Shown here: positions 16,615 through 29,600 of the stretch, one piece after another
How positions within the stretch are numbered: the first letter of the stretch is position 1
Layout: the number at the start of each line of letters is the position of its first letter
Source of the DNA: Legionella shakespearei DSM 23087
GTDB lineage: Bacteria; Pseudomonadota; Gammaproteobacteria; Legionellales; Legionellaceae
DNA: 61,739 nt
NCBI RefSeq assembly: GCF_000373765.1
Contig: NZ_KB892382.1
Span: 186,142-247,880, forward strand
Direction of reading: 5' to 3'
The notes under the pieces: generated by a model
Seen by the model: the letters and a program-made list of their open reading frames with translations, nothing else
The model's database searches: none
What the model was told of the DNA's origin: nothing
Made by a program: the position numbers and the translations under genes

Positions 16615-17376
16615 ATGCCTAAGTTTAGTACATTTGAAGAGCGCATGAAGCATCCGCAAGGAAAACTTATTCCTTCGTCCATTTGGAATGATAATGAACT
16701 TTTTGGTGAAAACCTGGATGATACGGTTCTTTCTCTGATGAAGGTGTCTGATGAAAAGCTACTTTCTCTGCTGGAACGATCAACGACTAAATTAAACGAT
16801 CCCTGGCTAAAAAAGCAAGCTTGGCTGGCCATAGCCTTAAGTCATCCTGATACAGACCTGACTACTCTTCAGCACATTGCCCAAATGCTTGAAATGGATG
16901 ATTATGGCTTATTCTCTTTGGTTATTATTCTGGGAAATACCAGTCATTTTGATGAATTGGCAAAGCAATATCCGGCTTCTGTCATTGCAGCACACATTGT
17001 ACAAAATGTATTTTATGTTTACATTAAAGCTGCAGAAAATGGCCATCTGGAGCTATTAAAAAAAATGGAAACAAAGATTCCCGAGCAGATCACGGAAATG
17101 GTCAGGGTGGCTAATTTTGCCCCGTATGCACGAGCTGCTAAAAATGGCCATATCGCTGTATTAAATCATTTGGAACAAACAAGACCGGATTTGGTTCCTG
17201 CAATGGTTAAGGCTTCTTTTAAAAATGCGGCGTTACACCACCCGGTTGTGTTGGAGCATATGAAAGAACTGGCAGCGCCTCTTCAGACTCCAAATCATTT
17301 CTTCCCCAGAGAAGTTGAGAAACCCGATGAAGAAGTTTATCTGGCTCCTCAGTTAACTGTTAACAATGCATCATAA
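16615..17376 (+). CDS. Ankyrin-like repeat protein, possible effector
   Basis: 253 residues, no signal peptide. Two repeat units resemble degenerate ankyrin or Legionella ankyrin-like repeats: YIKAAENGHLELLKKME and YARAAKNGHIAVLNHLE, each with the A-A-x-N-G-H core. The N-terminal 80 residues are helical and unrecognised. The C-terminus is acidic (REVEKPDEEVYLAP), like the E-block secretion signal of Dot/Icm substrates. The ATG at 16615 has only a weak ribosome site. The giant gene starts 269 bases later on the same strand, in AT-rich DNA with no repeats. Confidence 0.7.
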   Translation: MPKFSTFEERMKHPQGKLIPSSIWNDNELFGENLDDTVLSLMKVSDEKLLSLLERSTTKLNDPWLKKQAWLAIALSHPDTDLTTLQHIAQMLEMDDYGLFSLVIILGNTSHFDELAKQYPASVIAAHIVQNVFYVYIKAAENGHLELLKKMETKIPEQITEMVRVANFAPYARAAKNGHIAVLNHLEQTRPDLVPAMVKASFKNAALHHPVVLEHMKELAAPLQTPNHFFPREVEKPDEEVYLAPQLTVNNAS

Positions 17377-17645
17377 ACTCAGGTTTCGTCATTTCCTCTG
17401 AAATGGCGGGTAAACCGTATCAATCTATTATTTATCCCTGAATTCCCCTTTTTTAATATTACCTTAATCCAAATGAGATATATTTATTCATAGTGTCCTA
17501 TAATTACTGTGTAAGTGATTGTGTTGATAATGTTTCTTAATAGTTGATACGCAGTAAAAACAAACACTGAATAGATCTCGTTTTGGGTGATATAAAAAGC
17601 AGTCAGATGAGGCCTGAGAGATACTAAGAAAATCAGGAGTTGGGG

Positions 17646-20600
17646 ATGAGTAAATACGCTGTTGAAATCGCCGAGCTTTTTTCCGCCTTGGAAGCAGATC
17701 AAATCAACCTGTTTTTACAAAAGATGAGCCTTGATGAAATTAAATTAATCAATGCGAAAGTCCTGCCGCAAATTAATGATCAGAAAAAAAGAGAATACCT
17801 GAAACTTGCTCTCAAGGTACAAGAGAAAAAAATCTACAGCATTACGGAACAAGATCAGGCTTTATCTGGTGCTCTGCAAGAAAATGCCAGTGTCACCGAA
17901 AAGCTGCAATCACTCTATGAACGTTTTACTGCAAGCATACTGGCTAACTTCAATAATGAAGAATCAATAAAAATATTCCTGCAACGTGCTTCAGATGAAG
18001 AACTCTTTGTCATGGCCAGAAACCTGAACAATCGCACTCTGGATGAGGCAAGCCAAAGCCTGTACAGAGCAACGGTATCAGAACAAAGCAAGCGTGCCTT
18101 GCAAAAACCGCCAGGTAAAGAACTTGAATCGTATCGGGAATTTTCACAAGCAGTCAAACACAATCTGCAGTGGGAATCCAAAGTATGGCAAAGCCTGGTA
18201 AAGCGTATTGATCAAGCGAATAGTCTGGAAGAAATCCAAAGAGCACAGGCAAGCATTCAACCTCCACAACCCGAAATCCCTGCAGTACCGGAAAAAAAAG
18301 GATGGTTTGCCCGAGCGATCAGCTTTATTCGCGGTCTTTTTTCTTCTACCCCGAAACCTTTGCAGCAACCTAAGGTAAAGGAAGAGGCCGTATCAGAGGA
18401 AAAAAAAGAAGACCGTGAATCGTATAAAGTCGTATTGGATAAAAAGGAAGAAGAATTACTCGAATCTTGCCGTAAAGAAGGTGGGAACAAGATAGCCGAT
18501 GAAACTGGAATCGCTAAAATTGGTGAAGCGCCTGCACGTAATCGAAAAGGAATCAGCCGATCCATGCAGACGCGTTTCGGCATGGCCTTGGCGCAACAAA
18601 TGGTTGCTGAAACAGAAAGCAATAATCACGGCAAATTAATGCGCGTGGTCGACTCTCTGATGCATTCTGAGGACGATCCAGAGACGCTAAGAAAAGTTCG
18701 TAGCGCCATCAAGGATGTCAACAAAGACACTCCTGGGGATTATCCGCTAAAAGCTACTTCAGATCACATTTTCGCTACTGGCGGCCAGTCTTACCTGGTG
18801 ACTGCTTTTGAATCCGAGGTGATGAAAAAACTGTCCCAGGCTTCAGACGGGGAAAGTCTTTATGGAATTGATTTAACAGAAGAAGAGCGGCAACAAGTAA
18901 AACAATACCACGACAACATGGCAAGAGCACAGGATTTGGGTTATGCCATGCGGGATTTCGTGTGGTCTGGCGGCTATAAAAAAGATGAACATGGTGACTT
19001 TGTCAAGATGACAGAGGAAGAAGGGTTCACCGAAAAGCAAATGGAGTTTGAGCAAAAACTGGCTGTTACCAGCAAAAAATTATTACAGCAATGCACGGAA
19101 TTAAAAGATGGCGAGTCCATTTATCTGGATACTGGTCTTGATGGCCATGCCATGCAACTGGTCATCAAAAAGGTAGGTAATGAATATAAATTATCCACTT
19201 ATGATTCTTCTGGTGCTCTGGAGGCTTCAGAGGTTTTTTCTAATACCAAAATTTTTGGCTATAGACTTCCAAATCCTCTAAGAATGGTCCAACAGGCGGT
19301 ATTGGGTGAAAAGGGTATGAGAAGAAATGCCTACACTATTACTGTACCGCAGGAACGATTGGAATCTGATAGAGGGCACGCTTATTTATCGGAACTGATT
19401 CGCAGTAATACCCGGGTAGGGTGGGCAGAACAACGAGAGCAGTTGAAGCTCGAACACAGTTCCATGAGTGAACGAAGCGGTATGGGCATATTCCAGCGGT
19501 TGAGGGCGTTGGCTAACCGGGTGCGGGTTTACCATCTCTATAAAGAAAAATTTGCTTCTCTCTCTGATTCACCTCCCCAATTCGAAGATGCTTTACAACG
19601 ACCACAAAACACGAACAACTGCTTCGCCAAAAAAGCGCAGTCTTGTGAACTGTTCGAATTAGGCAAGCCGCTTTATAAGAAAGTAAGGTTAGGTATTTTA
19701 CAGGAGCAAAGAGCTGGCCTGCTGAGAGATGCTTCTGAAAAAATATCAGAAGAAGGGGACACCAGTTTTCTTCATGCAGACTATCAGAATATGGTCAATG
19801 ATCTTGAGCCACAATTTCTTTCTCCCGATGAATCGCATGCCTTGTCCAGCCGTTTAACTGAACTGAAAGAGCCGCCTTCTACTGAGTATTACCAACGTTA
19901 TTTTGAGTCACTGCTAGAAACCAGACAAAGGCTGGAAGAGTCCGATGTGGAAGGCAAGGAAGAAGCCATCAAACGCATAGATGAAAAAATAGGAAGTCAT
20001 GCTAAAGAACTGTATTCGTTTTATGTTGCTACCGGCAGAACCAAGGACATAGAAGCTGTGTTTAGCGATGAAGTCCGTAATGATAAAGAGGGTAAATTTG
20101 ACTGGTCCTCTGGAGAACATATCTTCAAAACAGAAGGAATTCCTGAGGTTTTATCAAGGCATGCGGCAGCCCAATCCTGGAAAGCGATCATTCAGTTAGT
20201 TGATCATCAGATTAAAAAATTACAAGTAAATGAACGCAGCCTGACTTCTGAAAATGATCGTTTACCGCGGGCAAGCGCCAGAGAGGCCAGGAACAATGTA
20301 ACACTGGCTGATTTGGAACAGGCCAATATAGTCCGCTTTCATTCAGGCTTTTCCAGAACCGAACACGTTAACATTGAAATAGACATTAATGGCGAACGTA
20401 AGGAAATTGACCGGGCTACTTTTTTTGACCTGGTAATCAAAAACGAACAGTCCTTAACCAATCCCAAAGTGATGGGGCTTTTAGATTATCTGAGAAATTC
20501 TTCAAGAGAGTCTGAAAAAGAATACAAAGCAAAAGTTTATGCTCACCAACGCCAGGAATTTATCAAAGTTACTGGCGAAAACCTCATGAAAGCGCAGCAA

Positions 20601-23600
20601 AATCTGGGTGAAACCATTTATAAACTGGAGCAGAAACAGGTTGCCCTGAAAGGAATAGTTAAGGAGCTTGAAGAGGATATCGAGAAAGTTGAAAGAGCCA
20701 TTGCAGAGGAAAAGGAAAAAATTGGTCTGGGCAAAAATTCTCTGATTTTAAGAAATCTGGAACTGGAATATTCCCTGTTGAGAAAAGATCATGAGCAACT
20801 GCAGAAGCTTTTGGGTAAAGTGGATGCTGAAGTCAACAGTTTGAACAACAAGGGTGAAGGCTCACAAGCATTTAAGATACATCAGGCTGAGGAATCCTTA
20901 TTACGTCTGATGGACGAACATTCTGATTTGCAAACGATGAATGCAATCAGCCAGCAATTTTCAAAAACAGAACAGCAGCTTAAACAGACTGAGGAGAAAC
21001 TGGCAGACATAGTACATCAACTCGATGAGGTTAATGTCGCCAGTTATCTGGATAAGCGGGCGAAACGTGTTGATGGATACAGGCGAGAGGTCATTAATAA
21101 TCATCTGAAAACGAACGCTGAGTATAAAATACTGGAAGATCTTGCAGCGGGTAAGATGGGTTCTGATAAACTCAGAAATAAAGATATGTACCAGCAAACT
21201 GCCAGTCAACGACTTGAATTTTTTAAGAGAAATGAAAATACCTTTCCTCCAGGGTCTGTATTCCACAAAATACAGGAATTAAATAAAAAACTTAAAGCAA
21301 AATCCGAGGAAATAATCGAGCGGAAAGTTATCTTGCAAACTGATGTTCCTGATACAGTAGACGATAATTCTTTGCGAAGTGCGGATAAAGAATACAAAAA
21401 AATGAATAGCCTGGGGCAAGTCCTGGGTAAAGAGCCTATGCCTGCAGAAATGAAAGAGGAATGGGTTCGCGGTATGTTTGCCATATGGCTGGAACATGAA
21501 AACCCGGAACATTTATATCAATTGCAAGATAATCCGGCTGCCCTGAATAATGCGTTTCATCATTTTATAGAGCAAAAAGCGAATATAAAATATGGAGCAC
21601 TCAAAGACGCACAATATCCTATAGACCTTGATGAAAGACAAATGCGGGAAATGGGGTGGAAGCCTATAACTGAAGGCGAAATCGCAGCTGTCCGGGAGGG
21701 GCGTGTACAGGCAGTAGCCAAAATTCTACAAGGAATTCGGAGGGTTGCTATCCCTAAACCTGAAAGAAGAGTTGTAACTCCAGTCACTGTAACTCAGCTA
21801 AAAAGCAATGAATTAAGCTCAGAGCATGATGAACTTCTGGAAGCAAAGGATTTTGTTGCTCCGGATGTGCTGTTTATACCTAAAACAGCAACGCTGGCAG
21901 TAGACGGCAGCACATTAAAATTTTTACGGCAAAACCCCAGGCCTTCTCCTCAAGGAGAAAGCATAAGCCAGTGTGATGATTATTTTAAAGAAAGCCTGAC
22001 TTATTTGCATAAATTAAAGGCACATAATGGCCTGGAAAATAAAGCTCAGCGTATTGAGGAATGGTGCCACTCACTGTCTGCAACTGTTTTTGATTTACCT
22101 TATCCACCACCTCCTGAGCTGATAACGGAAGTGGAAAATACCCTCATAGACCCTTACAGAGGGGATGATGGCGAAATTAAAGATTCGTTTCTCAAGCTTG
22201 AAAATACGGAGCGCTCGCAGTTATTGAGTTCTTTAATAAAACTGAATTTGTCCAGAATCGCGGTCGATGGGTCTGCAAAAACGCAAGTTAATCCGCAATT
22301 TTATTCAATAATTAAACAATGGGAAAAATTGATAATACCCCGTGATGAACTTTTGTCACGAAAAATTGCCCATTTGGCTCCAGGTGGGACCAAACCTGAA
22401 GATATTTCTTTATTCAAAGAAGTAGATATTGCCCTGCATGAATCACCCATCAGTCTCGAAGGTTTGTATGAAGGACAAAAAGGCTTGCAAATGGCCTTGT
22501 CGGATTATGGCCGGGAAAAAGGGGTGGATCAGCAACTGCGTAAACTCTCGGATCGCCTCGCTATGCGTAATGGTGATGCCTTGTTAGCAGTACAGTTTAT
22601 GGATTTTTATACCAATAACAGTTTTCTTGCTTCACGTGAGGGCATTAACAGTACTGAAGGGCGTGAACTCTTTTCCAGAGCTTTAACTGATGCTTTTCAA
22701 CATGCGACCCAGGAAGAACGTGCACAATTGATCGCATTTGTTAAGGACATAGAGTTTCGTATTGATACGAATGAGTGCCAGCTCAAAACACCGTATACTG
22801 TATTTCTCGAAGAAAATTTAATTCGCTGTGCAAACATTGATCCTGATCTGGTTCACGGACTGCTTAGTGACAGTGATCCATTGGACGCACCAGAAACAAA
22901 AGCCTTTATTACTGCTTTGACGGGCAGTACCAGTGAGGATGGTGCCGATCGCTTATTTGGATTTGCAAAAGAAATCAATCATCTATCGCTTAAAATTGAA
23001 CATGCTTTAGCTCAGGAACCTGTAGATAATGAGGCTCTGGATAGCCTTTATGCCCAACTTATCTGCTCTAATTTAGCGTATCAATTACTTCTGGATCAGG
23101 CCTCCGAAGATATTCTGGAAAGTTTTAATAACAATTTTGAATACGTCCGGGAAATGGTTGGGGTGCAATCTAATATTAACAGCTTGCAAAACAATCTGAC
23201 TGAGTTCACCAGTAATCTGCATCTGAATCATCGTAGTGAGCAATTTAAGCTCGTATATGATAACTACGTCAACAATAAAAAATTTGATGGTGTAAAAGTC
23301 ACGTTTGATTTGGCAGCATCTTCAGATATTCCCGGCTTCGTCAACCTGGGCGGCAATAAAAGTCTGGATGCACTCCACGGTGCGCTTTATGTTGGCAACA
23401 ATAAATTGGGCATTATGCCTGCCTCTTTGCAAGCCCATATTATTTTACAGGAGTTGGGACTCAATAGTCTTCCTTTCAAAGCCCTGTCAGGAAGCTATAT
23501 TTATTCAGAAGGTAAAGAGGTTAAAGCAGTCATTATTCCTGGGGAGGATGGTAATATCACTGTACAGCGAGAGCTGACTACCCTGGATGGTCAACCTGAG

Positions 23601-26600
23601 TTATTACAGTATATTCCACCTGATAAAATGGATGTTTTACCGGCATCGTTTAAAAAGCGCTTGCATGCTGAACATTATTTCATGGGTGCTAACGGTGATT
23701 TACATGCCTATAGCGCAGACTTCAAGCCTGTAGTTACATTATCACAGAAAGACGGGCTATGGAGTGGTGTGTTACTCGATCATCAAGGGAAAAAAACTGC
23801 GGTCAGTCTCGACAATACTGCTTCCTTCCCTATGATGAAGAGCTTGTCTTCAGTATTCCCTCATGATGAAATGGTGCCTGTTGACGCAAAGACGGTTTAT
23901 ATCCCGGCTATTGCCCAATACGTTATCCAGGAATCAGAGGGATATTCGATTACCGATAGCCTTACAGAAGCAAAGTCTAAAAAGCATTTTAAAATAACGC
24001 CTCAAGGCAGTGCCAGCACTGAAAAAGAGCTGTCTCCTGCAGAACAAAAAGAAGTCAATATACTGAATGAACAAATAAAACAATGGCGTGCAGAACTGAG
24101 CACTACTACAGGGACTGATTTGCTGGCCAGGCAAGCTCAGGGCAAAATGGAACAAAGGATTAAAGATAATGAGGCGAAAATCAGGGCAATAATTGAGCCT
24201 GAGTATTTTGTTTTTGTGCCTCAATCGGAGCAAAGTAAAGCACTTGAAGCCGAAGTTTTGCGCTTGCGAAAAGAAATGGATTTGGCATATTTGGATTACA
24301 AAGCCGGTGGTAAAGACAGGGAACTGTTAGCTTCAGGCTATGAGCAAAGCAAAGAAGCCTATCTCAAAGGCAAGAAAGCTCTTGAAAAAGCACTGGCAAC
24401 AGAAAATCACCTGCGTGTGTACAAGGATAATAATGGGGTATTAGAGGCCAAAGATGTTCACAGCATTCTTCATGTGGGCACTGTTCCTGGCAAGACCGAA
24501 GTATTGACCCGCTTGTTGGGGGCTCATGTTCCCCAGACTGCCTTAAAGCCTGCTGAATTGGACGAATTAAGAAAGCTCAAAGCCCAATACAAGGAACAAT
24601 CAGACCTGAGCATGGAAGAACGGGCGGCTTTAATCATGTTGATTGGTACCGAAATTCAACATCATTTATTGGAAAGAAAAGCCAGTGCAACAGGTAAAGC
24701 AGAAGGCTGGAACAGTGAAGCCTATAATAATCTTTTAAGCGAATTCACTGACCAGGTAAAACAGGTCAATCAGTTATCCGGAAAGCTCCCCTTGCAGGAT
24801 TTTGCTGAATTATGGCGTTCAATCAGTTCTGAGTTGGGTACTGATCAGGAAATAAAAAATACCTTTGAACAGTCTGTCCCTACTGTAGTAACGGGTGAGA
24901 AAAAGCCGATAAGTCTTTTTGTAAAGCCAACCGACATGCCTGTTGAAACAATAGCAGGCCGGACACTGGTTGAATTTAAACCCTTTGAAAATCCTCATGA
25001 GCTCATTGACGAACAACAGAAAGCATTGGAACTCCGCCTTAGAGGATTGGACGAGCATTCTGAGTCAGTGCAGGCTCAGGAAGACGGGTATTATTACGAA
25101 AATTATGGCTTGTTTAACGCTAACACTCTTGAAAAATTGTTCAGTGTTAAAAACGAACATGAGGGTATTGGCGGATTAACCAAAGAAAACGTGGCTTCAT
25201 TATTCTCATTAATGCAGCAGGAGGGATGGGTTAAAGCGGTAGAAGGTATGGATAAATATCAAATTACCAGACACCCGAGTGAATTTTATTCATCGCAAAA
25301 AATTGCAGCTCACCTTCATGAAGCCGGTATAGAGCGGGCAAGAATACAGGCTATTTCTGAACGGCTTGAAACCTTCCTGTATCAGACTGCGGTGAGTGGT
25401 GGATCTTACTCTGTAGTAGCTGATAACCGGGAAGAGCTCATTCGAAAAGTTACAGCGGAGCAAAATAAGAATAATCTGAGCTACTTACACGCACTGGATA
25501 GCATTCAATCCTTACTGGATGAGGCATCCTCTCCCATCAGTATTGCCGAATTGAACTCTGCTTATCTCTTAAATGATTACAGCCGTATCCTTGCTTTGTT
25601 TCCTGAAGAACGGCGTGAGAAGGTGGAAATACATCTGAATAATGGAATGACCCGGTTATTGTATTATAAAACCGAGCTGGATCATTTCAATGACATACAA
25701 AGCAGCTTTAAAATGGGGCAAGATGCAAAAGCCATAGCAATGCTGCATACGCGCAGAAATTATAATTTAAATAAACTGTTGGACTCTGAATTGGCTCAGG
25801 AGTCTAAGTCTGCCCTGGAGACGGAACAGGAACGGCGAATGCAACGGGCTTTTCTTCTGTTTGAATCAGAGTTTGGCCATCGCTGTAATGCCCGTCAGGT
25901 GAGTATTTTCCGCGGTTTACTTCTCGATGGTATCGATGATCCTGATAAAATAGATTCAGCACAGGCACGAATGGGCTTTGGAAAAACGTCATTACTGCCT
26001 TTAATTGCCTTGTATAAAACGGGGCCTAAATTAGTGCGCTTTGTTGTGCCCAAATCAGCATTGGAAACGAACACTCAGGATATGTCTGCCGCGTTAGGCA
26101 ATGTATTGGCTGGCCGGGCGGTGAAAGATGATTTTCAACGTTACCGCATAGAAGCTGATCCGGAACCCGGCATGGGGGCGAACAGCCCTCGTCTGAAATC
26201 CTTGCAAGACATTAAGGCGGATTTGCAGAAAAGGCTGGCGCTTTATGAACGAGTAAGGGAAAACCGTGAAGTGCTTGTGCAGGCTCCTAATGTCCGCAAC
26301 TCCATGGAATGTCAGGCTAAAATCTTTCTGGATATGTTGCTTAATGAAACCACAGCCAGCGAGCCCTTGCAGCAAAAAGAACTCATGGAGTGTATCAGGT
26401 TACTCAATGAAATCCGTGCAACGGAAACGATTACCGTATTTGACGAATTGGATGCCACCCAAGATACGGCTACCACAGACGTTAATTTTACTTCTGGAGA
26501 GAAAAAGTCCCTTGATGCGGCTGAAATTTATCCTCTGGAAGTGATAACTCAAACCGTAAAAGCCACCGAGGATAAAAGTGTGGCCAATTTGGCAAGCGTC

Positions 26601-29600
26601 TTGTTAAAGCAATTTGACATAGCCGATCCCGATGGTGATATTTTAAAGTACGTGATTTCATTACAGGAAAAGCAACCTGATTCGGTCACGTCTGCAAACC
26701 GGACCGAAATTTATTTAATACGCGCTGTGTTGACGGATCCGGTCATGCTGAGTGTCTTTACTGAAAAAGAACCAGGCACAGACTTTGGTGTGTGGTTTGA
26801 AAACAAAAGCGATGGCTCCAAATCTTATGATCATGAGGCGTTCAGGAAAAGTAAAGATGAGCCTGGCAAACCTTTATTAATTACTGTTCCTTATGCCGCA
26901 GCCAACACGCCAAAACCACAAGGGTCGCGTTTCGATAATCCTGAAGTGACCGCTATTACTACCTTCCTTTATTATCTGGATCCCAGGACGGAACTGGCTG
27001 AAATACCGCATCTGGAGTTTTTAATTGATTCCTTTAGAAATGGATTGAGCGAAGCTTCGTTTAAAGGCCCTCAAGCCGATACCATAGATCCTGAATTTAA
27101 AGTGGTGTTCGGCGAGCTTAAAGCTTTGGCTGAAATTGAAGATCCCGTCACCCGTGCTCTTGAGCGGGAAAAATATTTTGCGGCTCTTGAGGGGCGGATT
27201 AAGTCAGGTGAAATTCCCCCCAATGCCTTTAGGAAAATGTTGGCTCGAACTGCCATTCAGGAACAGATAAAACTGGATCCGGGTAAAGCCAACAGTAATC
27301 GTTATGAACAAGGGAATATCAAGGATCAGGTGATAGGTTTTTCCGGAACCGCCGGTGACACCTCATCTCATTTTAGAGAAAACATGCTTGATCCGGCCGC
27401 AGACGGTAACATGACCTTAGGGATCATGGGCAGAAATAACTGTCAGGCAACCCTCTCGCTGAATACTACCCGTTTTGTCGAAACAGGTGAGGACTATACA
27501 ACTGCGTTAATACAACAATTAGCCGATTCCTTTAAACCCACTACCCGGACTCTTATCGATGTGGGCGGTTTGTGTAAGGCCTCTAATCGCACTGTGGCCA
27601 AAGAACTGGCCTTGCAATTAAAGAGTAAGGACAGCCCATTAAAAGGGGTTATTTTCTATGATGATGTCACCAATACCAAGAAACTGTTAACCCTTGATGC
27701 TAAAAACAAGGAAACTATTGTTGATTTGACGGCTGAAATGGTTGCTGAATCAGACAGGCAGGGCAGTTATTTTACCTATTATGATCAAAGCCATTCACGT
27801 GGAGCTGACATCAAGCAAATGGATGGTGCCCATGCGGTGTTAACCTTGAATTTCACCGTAACCAATAATGATTACAAACAAGCCATCATGAGAATGAGGA
27901 AAATTATTGATAAATTATTAGGACAGTCTTATTCAACGGCAGTTCCAGAACAGGTGTGGGAAAAAATCATCAGCGATTTGCAATTGGATAAAGAGCACCA
28001 ACTTACCGGTAATGATATTGCGTTTTGGCTGCGTAAAAATGAACTCGAAAATGATTTAAAAACAGTGTCGCTCTTAACAGCAGAACTGGATGCAGTGATC
28101 AAAAATGCCATTTTGCAGCAACAAGGGGAAATAACCCGATTAATGGCAGGTTCTGAGCTGACTGATGAACAGATAAAAGCCTTTACCCAGTGTATTAAAG
28201 ACTTAAATGATATTATGCCTTTTATTTCAGGCTCCAGTACCGATTTATACACCAAGTACGGCAAAGTATATGGCAATGTGAAAAAAGAAGCGTTTATCAA
28301 CGATTTGCAAGAGTCATTTGAGAAAAGGTTAAACACGGTTTTTGATGTGGTCGATCGCACACGGGATCAAATGGGTCTGGGTTTTGTAAACGACGAGGAC
28401 AAAACTCCCTATGTAGAAATGAAAGACCGTATCATCAAAAAGCGTGCGGATAATTTAAGTGAAGAATTTATTATTCCTTCTGCCAGTGGTGCTTTAACTG
28501 AAGTACAATCAGAAAGTGAAAGCCAGTCTCAAAGCCAATCACAAAGCCAGAGTCAAAGCCAAAGCCAGACGCAAACGCATTCATTTTCTCAAGTGGCCAC
28601 GGAAGAAGTGGTTAATGAGAGTAAACTCAGGAAGCATGAGTTGCCGCCCGAACCTGTTGTAATTGATTATCTACTCAGTGATAAGGGCATATCTGCTTTG
28701 AGTTCAGCCAGCACGATACCCCATATGGGTAATGTATTTCTTGCAACAGATTCGGTGAGTTGCAGCCCTGTTTATATACACGCTGGAGCAACCGATCCTG
28801 AACAAACCATCCCGCCAGTTCATTATTTTCTGGCTCGGGAAGAAGGTAATCCTAAAATCATTTTGATTAATCAGGATGAGGCTAATTTGTTTAAAGGATC
28901 GCCTGTCGCTCCGTGGACTTTATATGATCTGAGACATACTCTGGCAGAATCGAATGTATTGGAGCCGCTGACCAAACCGGATATTGCATCCCTCGATTCT
29001 GCTGTATTGAAGAAATTGCACTTTGCTGCTTTCAGATATCAGGTGAAAGGAAACACTGTAGAGACGCTGGCGAATTCCCTGCAAGGTATTTGTACTCCTG
29101 AGCAGTTGCAACCCACATTAAACATACAATTTGCAACAACCCCCGTTCGTCCTGAAACTCCTCCTGTTTTTAAATTACCCGAGTGGGGATTTTATGGTGA
29201 GGCACAACAAGACATTAAGCTGACTATTGCCCAGATACGCCCTAATCCCGGAGATAAAAATGAAAAAAGTGGTGTGGTGATTTCTTTGGGCAAAGACAAG
29301 GTTGCTGTAGGAGAGCATGCCAAAGTGTTCGTTTCCTCAAAACTGAACAAGCGCATTATAGATGAAGTGAATCAGCGGAAAAAGGATGAAGTTCCTGATG
29401 AGAAAGGCGTTCTTAACAAGGTGGCAAAAGACATCAGGGAAGATTATAAAAAAGCCATGCTGAAAAAAGCAGAATTAAGAGAAGAACAGAGAAAATACAA
29501 ACAGGGTCGAACAGAAATACATCAAAAATACGGTTCTGAAATAGAGCGTCTGGAGGCAGAAAAAAACAGTGCTATTGAATATGCCAGGATAAGCCTGCGC

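Noticed and set aside
17640..17645. TTG start of the giant gene
   Set aside because: It directly abuts the AGGAG site; ATG 17646 has proper spacing.
28510..28580. Ser/Gln codon repeat in the giant gene as a recombination or frameshift site
   Set aside because: The frame stays open on both sides and the helicase and C-terminal parts continue in phase; it is a low-complexity linker.
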